A stretch of DNA of 64,000 bases from Cystobacter ferrugineus. Its GTDB lineage: Bacteria > Myxococcota > Myxococcia > Myxococcales > Myxococcaceae. The stretch covers positions 473,733 through 537,732 of the forward strand of contig NZ_MPIN01000004.1 in NCBI RefSeq assembly GCF_001887355.1. Reading direction: 5' to 3'. The translations under genes were made by a program, and so were the position numbers. The notes under the pieces were generated by a model, which searched no databases, was not told where the DNA came from, and saw only the letters and a program-made list of their open reading frames with translations. The first letter of the stretch is position 1, and each line of letters begins with the position of its first letter. This document shows, piece after piece, positions 1 through 9,852 of this stretch.

Positions 1-4
1 CTCG

Positions 5-1945
5 CTAGACGTCCAGCTCCTCCACCTCGTTGGCGCTCTCCATGATGAACTTGAAGCGCGCGCTGACGTCGCGGCCCATCAAGTCGTTGATGACCTGATC
101 GGTCAGGATCGGGTTGTCGATGGTCACCCGCAGGCTCTGGCGGTTCTTCGGATCGAGCGTGGTCTCCTTCAGCTCGTCCGGCGTCATCTCGCCCAGACCC
201 TTGAAGCGCATGACGTTGGGCTTGGCGTTGCCCTTGGCCTTCTCGCGGATGATGCGGTCGCGGTGCCCCTCGTCCAGTGCCCAGTACGTCTCCTTGCCGA
301 TGTCCACCCGGAACAGGGGCGGCTGGGCGAGGTAGACGTGGCCGGCCTCGATGAGCGGGCGCAGGTGCCGGTAGAAGAAGGTGAGCAGCAGCGTGGCGAT
401 GTGGTGGCCGTCGCTGTCGGCGTCCATGAGCAGGAAGACGCGGCCGTAGCGCAGCTTGGTGATGTCGAAGTCGTTGCCGATGCCGCACCCCAGGGCGCTG
501 ACGATGTCCGTGAGCTCCCGGTTGCCCACCACCTTGTCGGTGGAGGCCTGCTCGGAGTTGAGCACCTTGCCGCGCAGCGGCAGCACGGCCTGCGTCCGGC
601 GATCCCGCCCCTGCTTGGCGCTCCCACCTGCGGAGTCACCTTCCACGAGGAACAGCTCGCTGTTTCCCGGCTCCGTGGCGGAGCAGTCCGCGAGCTTGCC
701 GGGCAGGTTGAGCCGGTGGCTGACGGCCGTCTTGCGGCTGATGGCCTGTGACGCGGCGCGGCTCGCCTCGCGGGCGCGGGCGGCGAGCACGATGCGCGCC
801 ACCACCGACTCGGCGATGGACTTGTTGTCGTTGAGCCACTTCTCCAGCGCGGGCCGGATGACGCCGTCCACCTGGGCCGAGGCCTCGGGGTTGTTGAGCC
901 GCCCCTTGGTCTGCCCCTGGAACTGCGGCTCCACCACGTAGGTGGACAGGATGCACGTCATGCCCTCGCGGATGTCTTCCGCGGTGAGCGTGACACCCTT
1001 GAAGGTCAGGTCGTGCGTCTCGATGTAGTTGCGCACCGCCTTGACCACCGCGCTGCGCAGGCCCGCCTCGTGCGTGCCGCCCAGGGGCGTGGGAATGCCG
1101 TTGACGTACGAGCGGATGTGTTCGTCCGTGGCCTCCGTCCACACCAGCGCCGCCTCCAGCCGCACCCCGTTGTCACGCGAGTGGTAGAAGTGCGCCGTGC
1201 TGCCCGAGGGCACCACGGGCTTGCCGCGCTCGGCCACCACCTTGGTGAGGTACTCGGCGATGCCGCCGTCGTGCTTGAACTCCTCCTTCACCGGGGGCGT
1301 GGCCGTCTCGTCCTTCCAGACGACCGTCATGCCCTTGTGCAGGTAGCTCTTGGCCTCGAGCCGCTCGCGGATGAGCGACGCGTCGAACTTGAGCTTCTCA
1401 CCGAAGATCTCCGGATCCGGCTCGAACGTCATGGACGTGCCGGTGCCGCGCACGGCGCCGTCCACCTTGAGCGGACTGGTCGGCTTGCCCTTGCTGTACG
1501 TCTGCACGTGGCGCTTGCCGTCGCGCTTGATCTCCACCACGAGCTTGCGCGCCAGCGCGTTCACCACCGAGCTGCCCACGCCGTGCAGACCGCCCGAGTG
1601 GATGTAGTTGCCCTGCTCGAACTTGCCGCCCGCGTGCAGCGTGGTGAGGATGATCTCCACCGCGGGCTTCTTGAACTTGGGCATGATGTCGATGGGGATG
1701 CCGCGCCCATCGTCCACCACGGTGATCGTCCGGCCATCCTTGTGCAGCGTCACCTCCACGGTGGACGCGTAGCCGTTGATGACCTCGTCCACCGAGTTGT
1801 CGAGGATCTCCCAGAGCAGGTGGTGATAGCCCGTGGAGTCGGTGCCGCCGATGTACATCGCGGGGCGCTTGCGCACCGGCTCCAGGCCCTCGAGGACCTG
1901 GATGTCCGCGCCCGTGTAGGTCGTCTTCTTGTTGCTCGTCGCCAT
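5..1945 (-). CDS. parE: DNA topoisomerase IV subunit B (ParE)
   Basis: ATPase subunit of a type IIA topoisomerase that, with ParC, decatenates daughter chromosomes. The GHKL ATPase fold is visible: catalytic Glu46 in [15 protein letters not shown] at 78-82, and GGLHGVG at 119-125. The TOPRIM metal site follows, with EGDSAGG near residue 435 and DADSDG near 508. DNSVDE (GyrB usually has DNAIDE), the 646-residue length without the E. coli GyrB insertion, and the adjacent A subunit favour ParE over GyrB, although GyrB cannot be strictly excluded by eye. It lies 12 nt downstream of parC on the same strand, so the two are almost certainly one transcript. The stop codon is only four bases from the window edge. 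Confidence 0.88.
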   Translation of the reverse strand: MATSNKKTTYTGADIQVLEGLEPVRKRPAMYIGGTDSTGYHHLLWEILDNSVDEVINGYASTVEVTLHKDGRTITVVDDGRGIPIDIMPKFKKPAVEIILTTLHAGGKFEQGNYIHSGGLHGVGSSVVNALARKLVVEIKRDGKRHVQTYSKGKPTSPLKVDGAVRGTGTSMTFEPDPEIFGEKLKFDASLIRERLEAKSYLHKGMTVVWKDETATPPVKEEFKHDGGIAEYLTKVVAERGKPVVPSGSTAHFYHSRDNGVRLEAALVWTEATDEHIRSYVNGIPTPLGGTHEAGLRSAVVKAVRNYIETHDLTFKGVTLTAEDIREGMTCILSTYVVEPQFQGQTKGRLNNPEASAQVDGVIRPALEKWLNDNKSIAESVVARIVLAARAREASRAASQAISRKTAVSHRLNLPGKLADCSATEPGNSELFLVEGDSAGGSAKQGRDRRTQAVLPLRGKVLNSEQASTDKVVGNRELTDIVSALGCGIGNDFDITKLRYGRVFLLMDADSDGHHIATLLLTFFYRHLRPLIEAGHVYLAQPPLFRVDIGKETYWALDEGHRDRIIREKAKGNAKPNVMRFKGLGEMTPDELKETTLDPKNRQSLRVTIDNPILTDQVINDLMGRDVSARFKFIMESANEVEELDV

Positions 1946-1957
1946 GACTCTCTCCGG

Positions 1958-4354
<2,397 letters not shown>

Positions 4355-4767
4355 GTGTTCAGGCCAGGACTGGTGGTATCCCTCTAGAACGCGGGGCGCG
4401 GCTCAGGCACTCCGGGTACCGGGACAGGTGAAGATGAGCCGGCGGAACTACCACGGCCCATCATGAAAAGGAACAAATTCGAGGGTTTGCGAAGCCTCGG
4501 GGGTAGGTTTCCTATACCTCTGTTCAGTGCTTCGGGCCACGAAAAGCCCCGGGGGAGGGCTCATCGGGTCCTCTCATGGGACTGGCCTGCCTGGGTAGGG
4601 GCCGGGGGTTCTCGCCGGACCGGTTCGCCCAGGCAGGTGGCCCTCGACAGGGAGGGCCGACCTCGATCCGGCGACCATGGGCGGATACTGCACCGGGGGG
4701 CTGACATGACCCGTGGAGTTCGCTTGCCCGCTGGGGGCCCGGGCCGCCAGGACGGGCAGCCGCCGTG
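4355..4767. other. 413-bp gene-free region upstream of parC
   Basis: No convincing gene was seen here. The small open frames on both strands lack a ribosome-binding site and have no recognisable protein character. The region must contain the leftward promoter of parC-parE and the 3' end of the transcript entering from the secreted-protein gene that stops at 4768. It is locally less GC-rich around 4460-4530, where an imperfect palindrome reads GGTAGG-TTT-CCTATACC. The most structured part is the long inverted repeat listed separately at 4586-4637. I could not fix a -35/-10 pair with confidence. Confidence 0.6.
4586..4637. repeat. 10-bp inverted repeat, nested hairpin
   Basis: CCTGCCTGGG at 4586-4595 is the exact reverse complement of CCCAGGCAGG at 4628-4637. 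The 32-nt loop itself contains three CCGG blocks that can form an inner stem. It lies mid-way between parC and the upstream gene and has no T-run on either side, so it is not a standard intrinsic terminator. It could be a structured leader or small RNA, or an operator. Only the pairing is seen directly. Confidence 0.55.
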
Positions 4768-5454
4768 CTACCTGGGCTCGGCGCGGGGCTCGGGCGAGAC
4801 GGGCGTGCCGCCCTGGGGCGCCTGGCCCCAGCTCCCGCGGCGGAAGATCATCACCTTGCCCCGGCCCGAGCCACCCGCCATGCCGGGAAGCGAGGCCTGG
4901 AGCGCCTTGTCGCCGGGGGGGTGGTAGACGATGCGCGCCTTGCGGCCCGAGGGCAGGTTGCCGCTCGCGTCGACGAGCAGGAAGACCGTGTTGCCCTCGA
5001 CGTGGATGCGGTCGGGATCCTTGCGGTGGTCGAGCTCGGCGATGAGCTCCCCATCGTCCACGGTCCGCGCCTCGTTCGTCAGGTGCCGGACCTTCACGCG
5101 CAGGAAGCTGTCCCCGCTCGCGCCGGAGAGATCTCTCGCGCCCTGGATGATGATGGCCAGGTCCGCGCCCTTCTCGGCCACCTTGCCCTCGAGCTTCAAG
5201 CCCGAGCCGACCGTGGCATCCGTGTCGATCAGCAGGGTGGAGTTGGCGCAGCGCGTGCCGCACTCCGCGCCGAAGGGGGGCTTGTTGAAGGTCAACCGCA
5301 GCGCGAAGTCGTTGCCCTGGGGGCCCACGACGGCCTCCGTTATCACCGGGCGCTCATCCCCCGCCAGGGGGGTGTAGCGGAAGGTCACGCGTTCCTTGGC
5401 CCCAGCGCTCATGGTGAACAAGGCGAGGGCGAGGCTCGGCAGCATTCGTCTCAA
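4768..5454 (-). CDS. Secreted protein of unknown function
   Basis: A 228-residue protein with a signal peptide (hydrophobic 5-16, likely cleavage after SAGA), so exported to the periplasm or outside. I do not recognise the family. The mature part alternates charged and hydrophobic stretches, as in a beta-sandwich, contains one Cys pair (ECGTRC), and ends in a Gly-, Pro- and Arg-rich tail. The start is TTG: a GAGGAGG ribosome-binding site sits seven bases upstream and no better codon exists, although an internal ATG lies three codons in. It is divergent from the hydrolase at 5577 (122 bp between starts) and 413 bp upstream of parC. Confidence 0.65.
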   Translation of the reverse strand: MRRMLPSLALALFTMSAGAKERVTFRYTPLAGDERPVITEAVVGPQGNDFALRLTFNKPPFGAECGTRCANSTLLIDTDATVGSGLKLEGKVAEKGADLAIIIQGARDLSGASGDSFLRVKVRHLTNEARTVDDGELIAELDHRKDPDRIHVEGNTVFLLVDASGNLPSGRKARIVYHPPGDKALQASLPGMAGGSGRGKVMIFRRGSWGQAPQGGTPVSPEPRAEPR

Positions 5455-5576
5455 GGGATGACCTCCTCGGGGTCGTCAGGGGGGGCACATTCAAATGCGA
5501 ACGGGTGTTGCGTCTCAAGAGCGCTCCCCGTCTCGCGTGGGACATAGAGTGCGAGCCGGACACCTGGAGGATGCCA

Positions 5577-6236
5577 ATGCATGCGCTGTACACGCGCCAG
5601 TTGAAGCTCGGAGCCATGGACAACTTCGTCTACCTGGTGGGGCCGAGGGACTCCGACGAGGTGTTGGTGGTGGACGCGGCCTGGGACGTGCCCGCCATCG
5701 AGAAGGCCCTCGAGGAGGATGGCAAGCGCCTGGTGGGCGCCTTCGTGTCGCACTGCCACGGCGACCACACCAACGGCCTGCCGGAGTTGCTCTCGCGTCA
5801 TGACGTGCCGGTGTACGCCCAGCGCGAGGAGGTGGACTTCTCCGCGGACCTGCGCGCCCTGGCGCCGGGTGCGCTGCGGCCGCTGGATCCGGGCGCCGAG
5901 CTGGTCGTCGGGGGAAGGACCTTCCAGGCGCTGCACACCCCGGGGCATACGCCGGGCTCGCACTGCCTGCTCGCCCAGGACGCACTCGTGTCGGGGGACA
6001 CCGTCTTCATCAACGGCTGTGGCCGGTGCGACCTGCGCGGCGGCGATCCCGAGGCCATGTACCGCTCGCTGTCCCAGGTGCTGTCCAAGGTGCCGGACAC
6101 CACCCGGCTGCTTCCCGGGCACGACTACGCCAACGTGCCGGTGGCGTCCCTTGGCGAGGTGCGTCAGCACAACCCCTACTTCGGCTTTCCCGACGTGGCC
6201 GCCTTCGTGGCCTACCGCATGCGCCCCCGGCGGTGA
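5577..6236 (+). CDS. Metallo-beta-lactamase-fold hydrolase
   Basis: A 219-residue MBL-fold metal hydrolase, close in pattern to the hydroxyacylglutathione-hydrolase (glyoxalase II-like) group. All metal ligands are visible: SHCHGDH (HxHxDH), a downstream His in HTPGHT, the bridging Asp in SGDTVF, and the last His in PGHDY. The GCGRCD motif after the Asp is typical of this branch. The substrate cannot be read from sequence. The frame is open further upstream, but GGAGG lies six bases before the ATG at 5577 and directly abuts the one at 5571, so 5577 is chosen. There is no signal peptide, so it is cytoplasmic. The S46 peptidase gene follows after 80 bp on the same strand. Confidence 0.82.
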   Translation: MHALYTRQLKLGAMDNFVYLVGPRDSDEVLVVDAAWDVPAIEKALEEDGKRLVGAFVSHCHGDHTNGLPELLSRHDVPVYAQREEVDFSADLRALAPGALRPLDPGAELVVGGRTFQALHTPGHTPGSHCLLAQDALVSGDTVFINGCGRCDLRGGDPEAMYRSLSQVLSKVPDTTRLLPGHDYANVPVASLGEVRQHNPYFGFPDVAAFVAYRMRPRR

Positions 6237-6316
6237 GCCAGGGGGCCTTTCACTCCTCGTGGGAGAGGGCCGAAACGGTCGCCAGCGAGCGGAAGAAGCG
6301 ATAGGGAAGGAGCCCC

Positions 6317-8488
6317 ATGAAGAAGGCGCTCCTGTTCCTATCGCTCCTGTCCGCTCCGGCCCTGGCTGGAGAGGGCAAGTGGACTCCCCAGCAGGTTCTT
6401 CAACTCGACGCGGCCGCGCTCAAGAAGCAAGGCCTCCGGCTCCCTCCCCAGAAGCTGTGGGATCCCAAGCGGGGCACCGGCCTGCTGGCGGGTACGGTGA
6501 ACGTGGGCGGGTGCTCGGGGGCCTTCATCTCCGAGGCGGGTCTGGTCATCACCAACCACCACTGCGCCTTCTCCATCATCCAGGAGCACAGCACGCCCCA
6601 GCGGGATCTGCTCACCCAGGGCTTCCTGGCCCGGACGCGCGAGGAGGAGCTGCCGGGCAAGGGCGCGCGCATCCAGGTGCCCCGGGCCTTCACGGACGTG
6701 ACGAAGCAGATGCTCGAGGCGGTGCCCGCCGGGGCGGATGATCTCGCGCGGCAGAAGGCGCTGGAGCGCAAGGAGAAGGAGCTGGTCGCCGAGTGCGAGA
6801 AGCGCCCCGCCACGCGCTGCAAGGTGGCCCGCTTCGAGGGCGGCTTGCAGTTCACCCTGCTCGACTCGGTGGAGCTGGCGGACGTGCGCCTGGTGTACGC
6901 GCCCCCGCGCTCGGTGGGTGAGTACGGCGGCGAGGAGGACAACTGGATGTGGCCGCGCCACACCGGGGACTTCTCCATCCTGCGCGCCTATGTGGCCCCG
7001 GATGGCTCGGCGGCGCAGTTCAGCGCCCGGAACGTGCCCTACAAGGCGGAGTTCTTCTTCCCGCTGGCCCCCGAGGGCGTCAAGCCCGACGACTTCGTGA
7101 TGGTGCTGGGCTACCCGGGCATCACCTTCCGCGCCATGCTCGCCGACGAGATGGCCGATCGCCAGTCGCGCTACTACCCGCGCGTCATCGACGTGTACGG
7201 CGAACTCATCCGCATCCTCGAGGAGCAGGGAGAGAAGGATCCCGCGGGGAAGATCGCCGTGGCCTCCAACCTCAAGAGCCTCCACAACCGCTACAAGAAC
7301 GCGGGGGGACAGCTCGCGGGGCTCAAGCGGGGCCACCTCGTGGAGAAGCAGCGCGAGGCCGAGGCGGCGGTGGTGGAGTGGACGCGCACGCGCAAGGAGT
7401 GGGCCGCGGCGCTCCAGGCGCGCACGGAGCTGCTGGCCCTGCGCGACGAGGACGCGAAGACCTTCGAGCGCAACTTCCTGCTCGACGCCCTCCGGGGCGT
7501 GACCAAGGGTCCGGGCCTCGCGGCGATGCTGGTGCGCATGGCGCAGGAGCGGGTGAAGCCGGACCTCGAGCGCGAGCCCGAGTTCATGGAGCGCGAGCTG
7601 CCCCGGCAGAAGGATCGGCTGGAGCGCGAGCAGAAGAACTTCTTCCCTCCGGCGGACAAGCGCGTGGTGCTCGCGCTGGTGCGGCGGGCTCAGGCGCTGG
7701 GCGCGGGCGAGCGCATCGCGGCGATCGACAAGGCCTTCGGCCGCACGTTCTCGGAGAAGGACGTGTCCGCGAAGATCGATGCCCTGTACGCGGGCTCGAA
7801 GGTGATGGAGCTGGCCGAGCGCCAGAAGATGGCGGGCGAGAGCGAGGCCCAGCTCCGGGCGCGCAAGGATCCCCTGCTGGAGCTGGGCTTCGACCTGGCG
7901 GCCGAGCTGGTGGTGTTGGATGACCTGCGCGACCGGCGCGAGGGCGCGGGCGTGCGGCTGATGCCCCAGTGGCGCCGGGCGGTGCTGGCCCACGCGGGCA
8001 AGCCGGTGGCTCCGGACGCCAACGGTACGCTCCGGGTGACGTTCGCCAAGGTGAAGGGCTATGCGCCGCGTGACGGCGTCTTCCACGTGCCGCAGACCAC
8101 GCTCGCGGGCGTCCTGGAGAAGAACACCGGCGAGGAGCCCTTCAACGCCCCCTCGAAGGTCGTGGCGGCGGCCGAGGCCCGGAAGTTCGGCCCGTGGCTG
8201 GATCCGCGGCTCAAGGACGTGCCGGTGAACTTCCTGGCGGACGCGGACACCACCGGAGGCAACTCGGGCAGCCCCACCGTCAACGGCAAGGGCCAGCTCG
8301 TGGGCGTCAACTTCGACCGCGTGTGGGAGAACGTGTCCAATGACTTCGGCTATAATCCCGACGTGGCGCGCAACGTGAACGTGGACGTGCGCTACGTGCT
8401 GTGGCTGTTGGATCAAGTCGAGGACGCGGACGCCCTGTTGCGCGAGCTGGGTGTGCGCAAGGGCGCCAAGGCGCAGGAGCGTCGCTAG
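6317..8488 (+). CDS. S46-family dipeptidyl-peptidase, DPP11-like
   Basis: A 723-residue exported serine peptidase that removes dipeptides from peptide N-termini. Signal peptide at 1-17 (APALA before GEG). The chymotrypsin-like triad is split by the long helical domain of S46 enzymes: His82 in TNHHC, Asp218 in RHTGDF, Ser650 in GGNSGSP. Eighteen residues after the Ser is Arg668 (NFDRVWE). In the Porphyromonas enzymes this position is Arg in DPP11 (Asp/Glu specific) and Gly in DPP7, so cleavage after acidic residues is predicted. AAGGAG sits six bases before the ATG. The Cys4-protein gene begins 2 nt after the stop, suggesting one transcript. It probably serves digestion of prey or medium peptides. 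Confidence 0.9.
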   Translation: MKKALLFLSLLSAPALAGEGKWTPQQVLQLDAAALKKQGLRLPPQKLWDPKRGTGLLAGTVNVGGCSGAFISEAGLVITNHHCAFSIIQEHSTPQRDLLTQGFLARTREEELPGKGARIQVPRAFTDVTKQMLEAVPAGADDLARQKALERKEKELVAECEKRPATRCKVARFEGGLQFTLLDSVELADVRLVYAPPRSVGEYGGEEDNWMWPRHTGDFSILRAYVAPDGSAAQFSARNVPYKAEFFFPLAPEGVKPDDFVMVLGYPGITFRAMLADEMADRQSRYYPRVIDVYGELIRILEEQGEKDPAGKIAVASNLKSLHNRYKNAGGQLAGLKRGHLVEKQREAEAAVVEWTRTRKEWAAALQARTELLALRDEDAKTFERNFLLDALRGVTKGPGLAAMLVRMAQERVKPDLEREPEFMERELPRQKDRLEREQKNFFPPADKRVVLALVRRAQALGAGERIAAIDKAFGRTFSEKDVSAKIDALYAGSKVMELAERQKMAGESEAQLRARKDPLLELGFDLAAELVVLDDLRDRREGAGVRLMPQWRRAVLAHAGKPVAPDANGTLRVTFAKVKGYAPRDGVFHVPQTTLAGVLEKNTGEEPFNAPSKVVAAAEARKFGPWLDPRLKDVPVNFLADADTTGGNSGSPTVNGKGQLVGVNFDRVWENVSNDFGYNPDVARNVNVDVRYVLWLLDQVEDADALLRELGVRKGAKAQERR

Positions 8489-8490
8489 GT

Positions 8491-9171
8491 ATGTCGGATG
8501 GCACCGGGAGCGTGCTGCCCCCCCTTCCGGTCTTCGGACCGGGAGAGAAGGTGTGCGGCAACTGCAAGCTGTGGGCGGCGCACTCGGTGGATCATCGCGG
8601 CTGGGTGGGCGTGTGCCGGTTGCAGTCCGAGCGTGGGCTGTTCCCGCCCTCGGCGCCCCTGTGCAACAAGTTCCTGCCGCGCGGCGTGGCCACCCAGACG
8701 GCCGTCGCGGAGACGGCCCGGCGCCAGCGCGCGGTGCGCAACGTGGCTCCGAACGTGGCTCCGATTGTACGCCGGCGGGAACACTCGCCGGACGAAGTGG
8801 TGGACCTGGAAGGGCTGGAGCTGAACATGACGCGCGCGGAGTTGATGGAGCTGATCCGGGAAGCGGTGGGCGACGGTGGAGAGGCCCCGCTGGCCAGCAA
8901 GTGGGAGGGCGGCACCCTGCGGCTCGTCCCCGGCAAGTCGGAGCTGCAGGGCCGCGACATCCCCATCGACACCTTCTTCCACAAGATCGTCATGGTGCGC
9001 GACAAGCTCCGGGTGATGGAGCAGAAGCTCAATGCCCACCCGAAGCTGTCGGACGCCGAGAAGGTGGAGATGCAGAGCCACATCACTCGCATCTACGGCT
9101 CGCTCACGAGCTTCAACCTCCTCTTCCGCGACAAGGACGATCAGTTCGTCGGGGCGAAGTCGGAGGACTGA
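8491..9171 (+). CDS. Cys4 (zinc-ribbon-like) protein, unknown function
   Basis: A 226-residue cytoplasmic protein I cannot place in a named family. The first 60 residues hold four cysteines (C22, C25, C42, C58) in a CxxC-x16-C-x15-C pattern, with two histidines between, consistent with a structural zinc or iron-sulfur site. The rest is charged and largely helical, including a segment near 150-215 with a possible coiled coil. The ATG at 8491 follows the peptidase stop by 2 nt and has AGGAG eleven bases upstream, so it is probably translated from the same message. It converges on the ECF sigma gene (27 bp between stops). It does not carry the HxxxCxxC pattern of zinc anti-sigma factors. Confidence 0.6.
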   Translation: MSDGTGSVLPPLPVFGPGEKVCGNCKLWAAHSVDHRGWVGVCRLQSERGLFPPSAPLCNKFLPRGVATQTAVAETARRQRAVRNVAPNVAPIVRRREHSPDEVVDLEGLELNMTRAELMELIREAVGDGGEAPLASKWEGGTLRLVPGKSELQGRDIPIDTFFHKIVMVRDKLRVMEQKLNAHPKLSDAEKVEMQSHITRIYGSLTSFNLLFRDKDDQFVGAKSED

Positions 9172-9198
9172 GCCTCCTCCGCCTCCGCTCCTCGCGTT

Positions 9199-9708
9199 TC
9201 AGGGCTTCTGGCCGCGCTCTTCCAGCTCGGCCTGGGCCCGCTGCCGGCCCCGGTGCAGGGCGCTCTTCACCGTGCCCTCGGGGATGCGCAGCAGGGTGGC
9301 GATCTCCGGATAGCTGTAGCCGCGCATCTCCCGCAGCCACAGCACCTGACGCTGCTGCTCGCTCACGTGACGCAGGGCCTGCTCGAAGTGGCGCTGCATC
9401 TCGGTGCCCACCGCGCTCGCTTCGGGCGAGGCACCTTCCTCGGGTTCGTGACGCAGCCGCTCGCGGCGCCTTCGGGCTCGCAGCCAGTTGATGCTGCTGT
9501 TCACCATCACCCGGTGCAACCACGTGCTCGACGACGCGCGGCCATCGAAGCCGCTGGGACGCTGGGCCAGGCGTATGAACACATCCTGGACCACGTCTTC
9601 CGCGTCATCCGCATCCCCCACAATGCGGCGCGCGATGGCCAGGGCCCGTGTACGGTACTGTCGGTACAGCTCTGCAAATGACGGCAAAGGGAGGACCGCT
9701 ACATCCAT
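9199..9708 (-). CDS. ECF-type RNA polymerase sigma factor
   Basis: A 169-residue group 4 sigma factor with only regions 2 and 4. Region 2 carries DAEDVVQDVFIRL (core binding and -10 recognition, near 33-45). Region 4 carries the helix-turn-helix YSYPEIATLLRIPEGTVKSAL near 131-151 for -35 recognition. GAGGAGG lies seven bases before the ATG. No anti-sigma factor gene is adjacent on either side, which is unusual for this class. Control is therefore likely transcriptional: a sigma54-like -24/-12 element sits just upstream (9748-9763), and a double-FHA sigma54 activator is the next gene upstream on the same strand. The subgroup and target promoters are unknown. Confidence 0.92.
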   Translation of the reverse strand: MDVAVLPLPSFAELYRQYRTRALAIARRIVGDADDAEDVVQDVFIRLAQRPSGFDGRASSSTWLHRVMVNSSINWLRARRRRERLRHEPEEGASPEASAVGTEMQRHFEQALRHVSEQQRQVLWLREMRGYSYPEIATLLRIPEGTVKSALHRGRQRAQAELEERGQKP

Positions 9709-9747
9709 GGTGTTGCCTCCTCGGCACCCTCATCAGGTGCCTGTTGG

Positions 9748-9763
9748 TGCAACGGATGGGCCG
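9748..9763 (-). promoter_or_regulatory. Candidate sigma54 promoter of the ECF sigma gene
   Basis: Read on the minus strand: CGGCCC-ATCCG-TTGCA. The -24 GG and -12 GC are 12 nt apart, the canonical spacing. The -12 half matches TTGCA fully; the -24 half matches four of six bases of TGGCAC. Predicted transcription start is near 9737, giving a leader of about 29 nt that contains the GAGGAGG site. A 7-bp inverted repeat lies immediately upstream, and the gene upstream encodes a sigma54 activator. Confidence 0.5.
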
Positions 9764-9773
9764 TCAGAAGGAT

Positions 9774-9805
9774 CTAATCGCTTTTTCCGCGACAGCTCCG
9801 ATTAG
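9774..9805. repeat. 7-bp inverted repeat, possible activator site
   Basis: CTAATCG (9774-9780) and CGATTAG (9799-9805) are exact reverse complements 18 bp apart in an unusually AT-rich patch. Relative to the predicted start near 9737 the centre is at about -52. It could be an operator or enhancer for the FHA activator, or the 3' hairpin of the activator gene that ends at 9853. There is no T-run in the right place for an intrinsic terminator. Confidence 0.4.
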
Positions 9806-9852
9806 GGTCCTCTCCCTTGCCAGCGCAGGAAATCCAAGCTGGATGAAATCTT

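Noticed and set aside
4463-4927. 154-codon plus-strand open frame in the region upstream of parC
   Set aside because: Runs into the antisense of the secreted-protein gene, has no ribosome-binding site and no protein-like composition.
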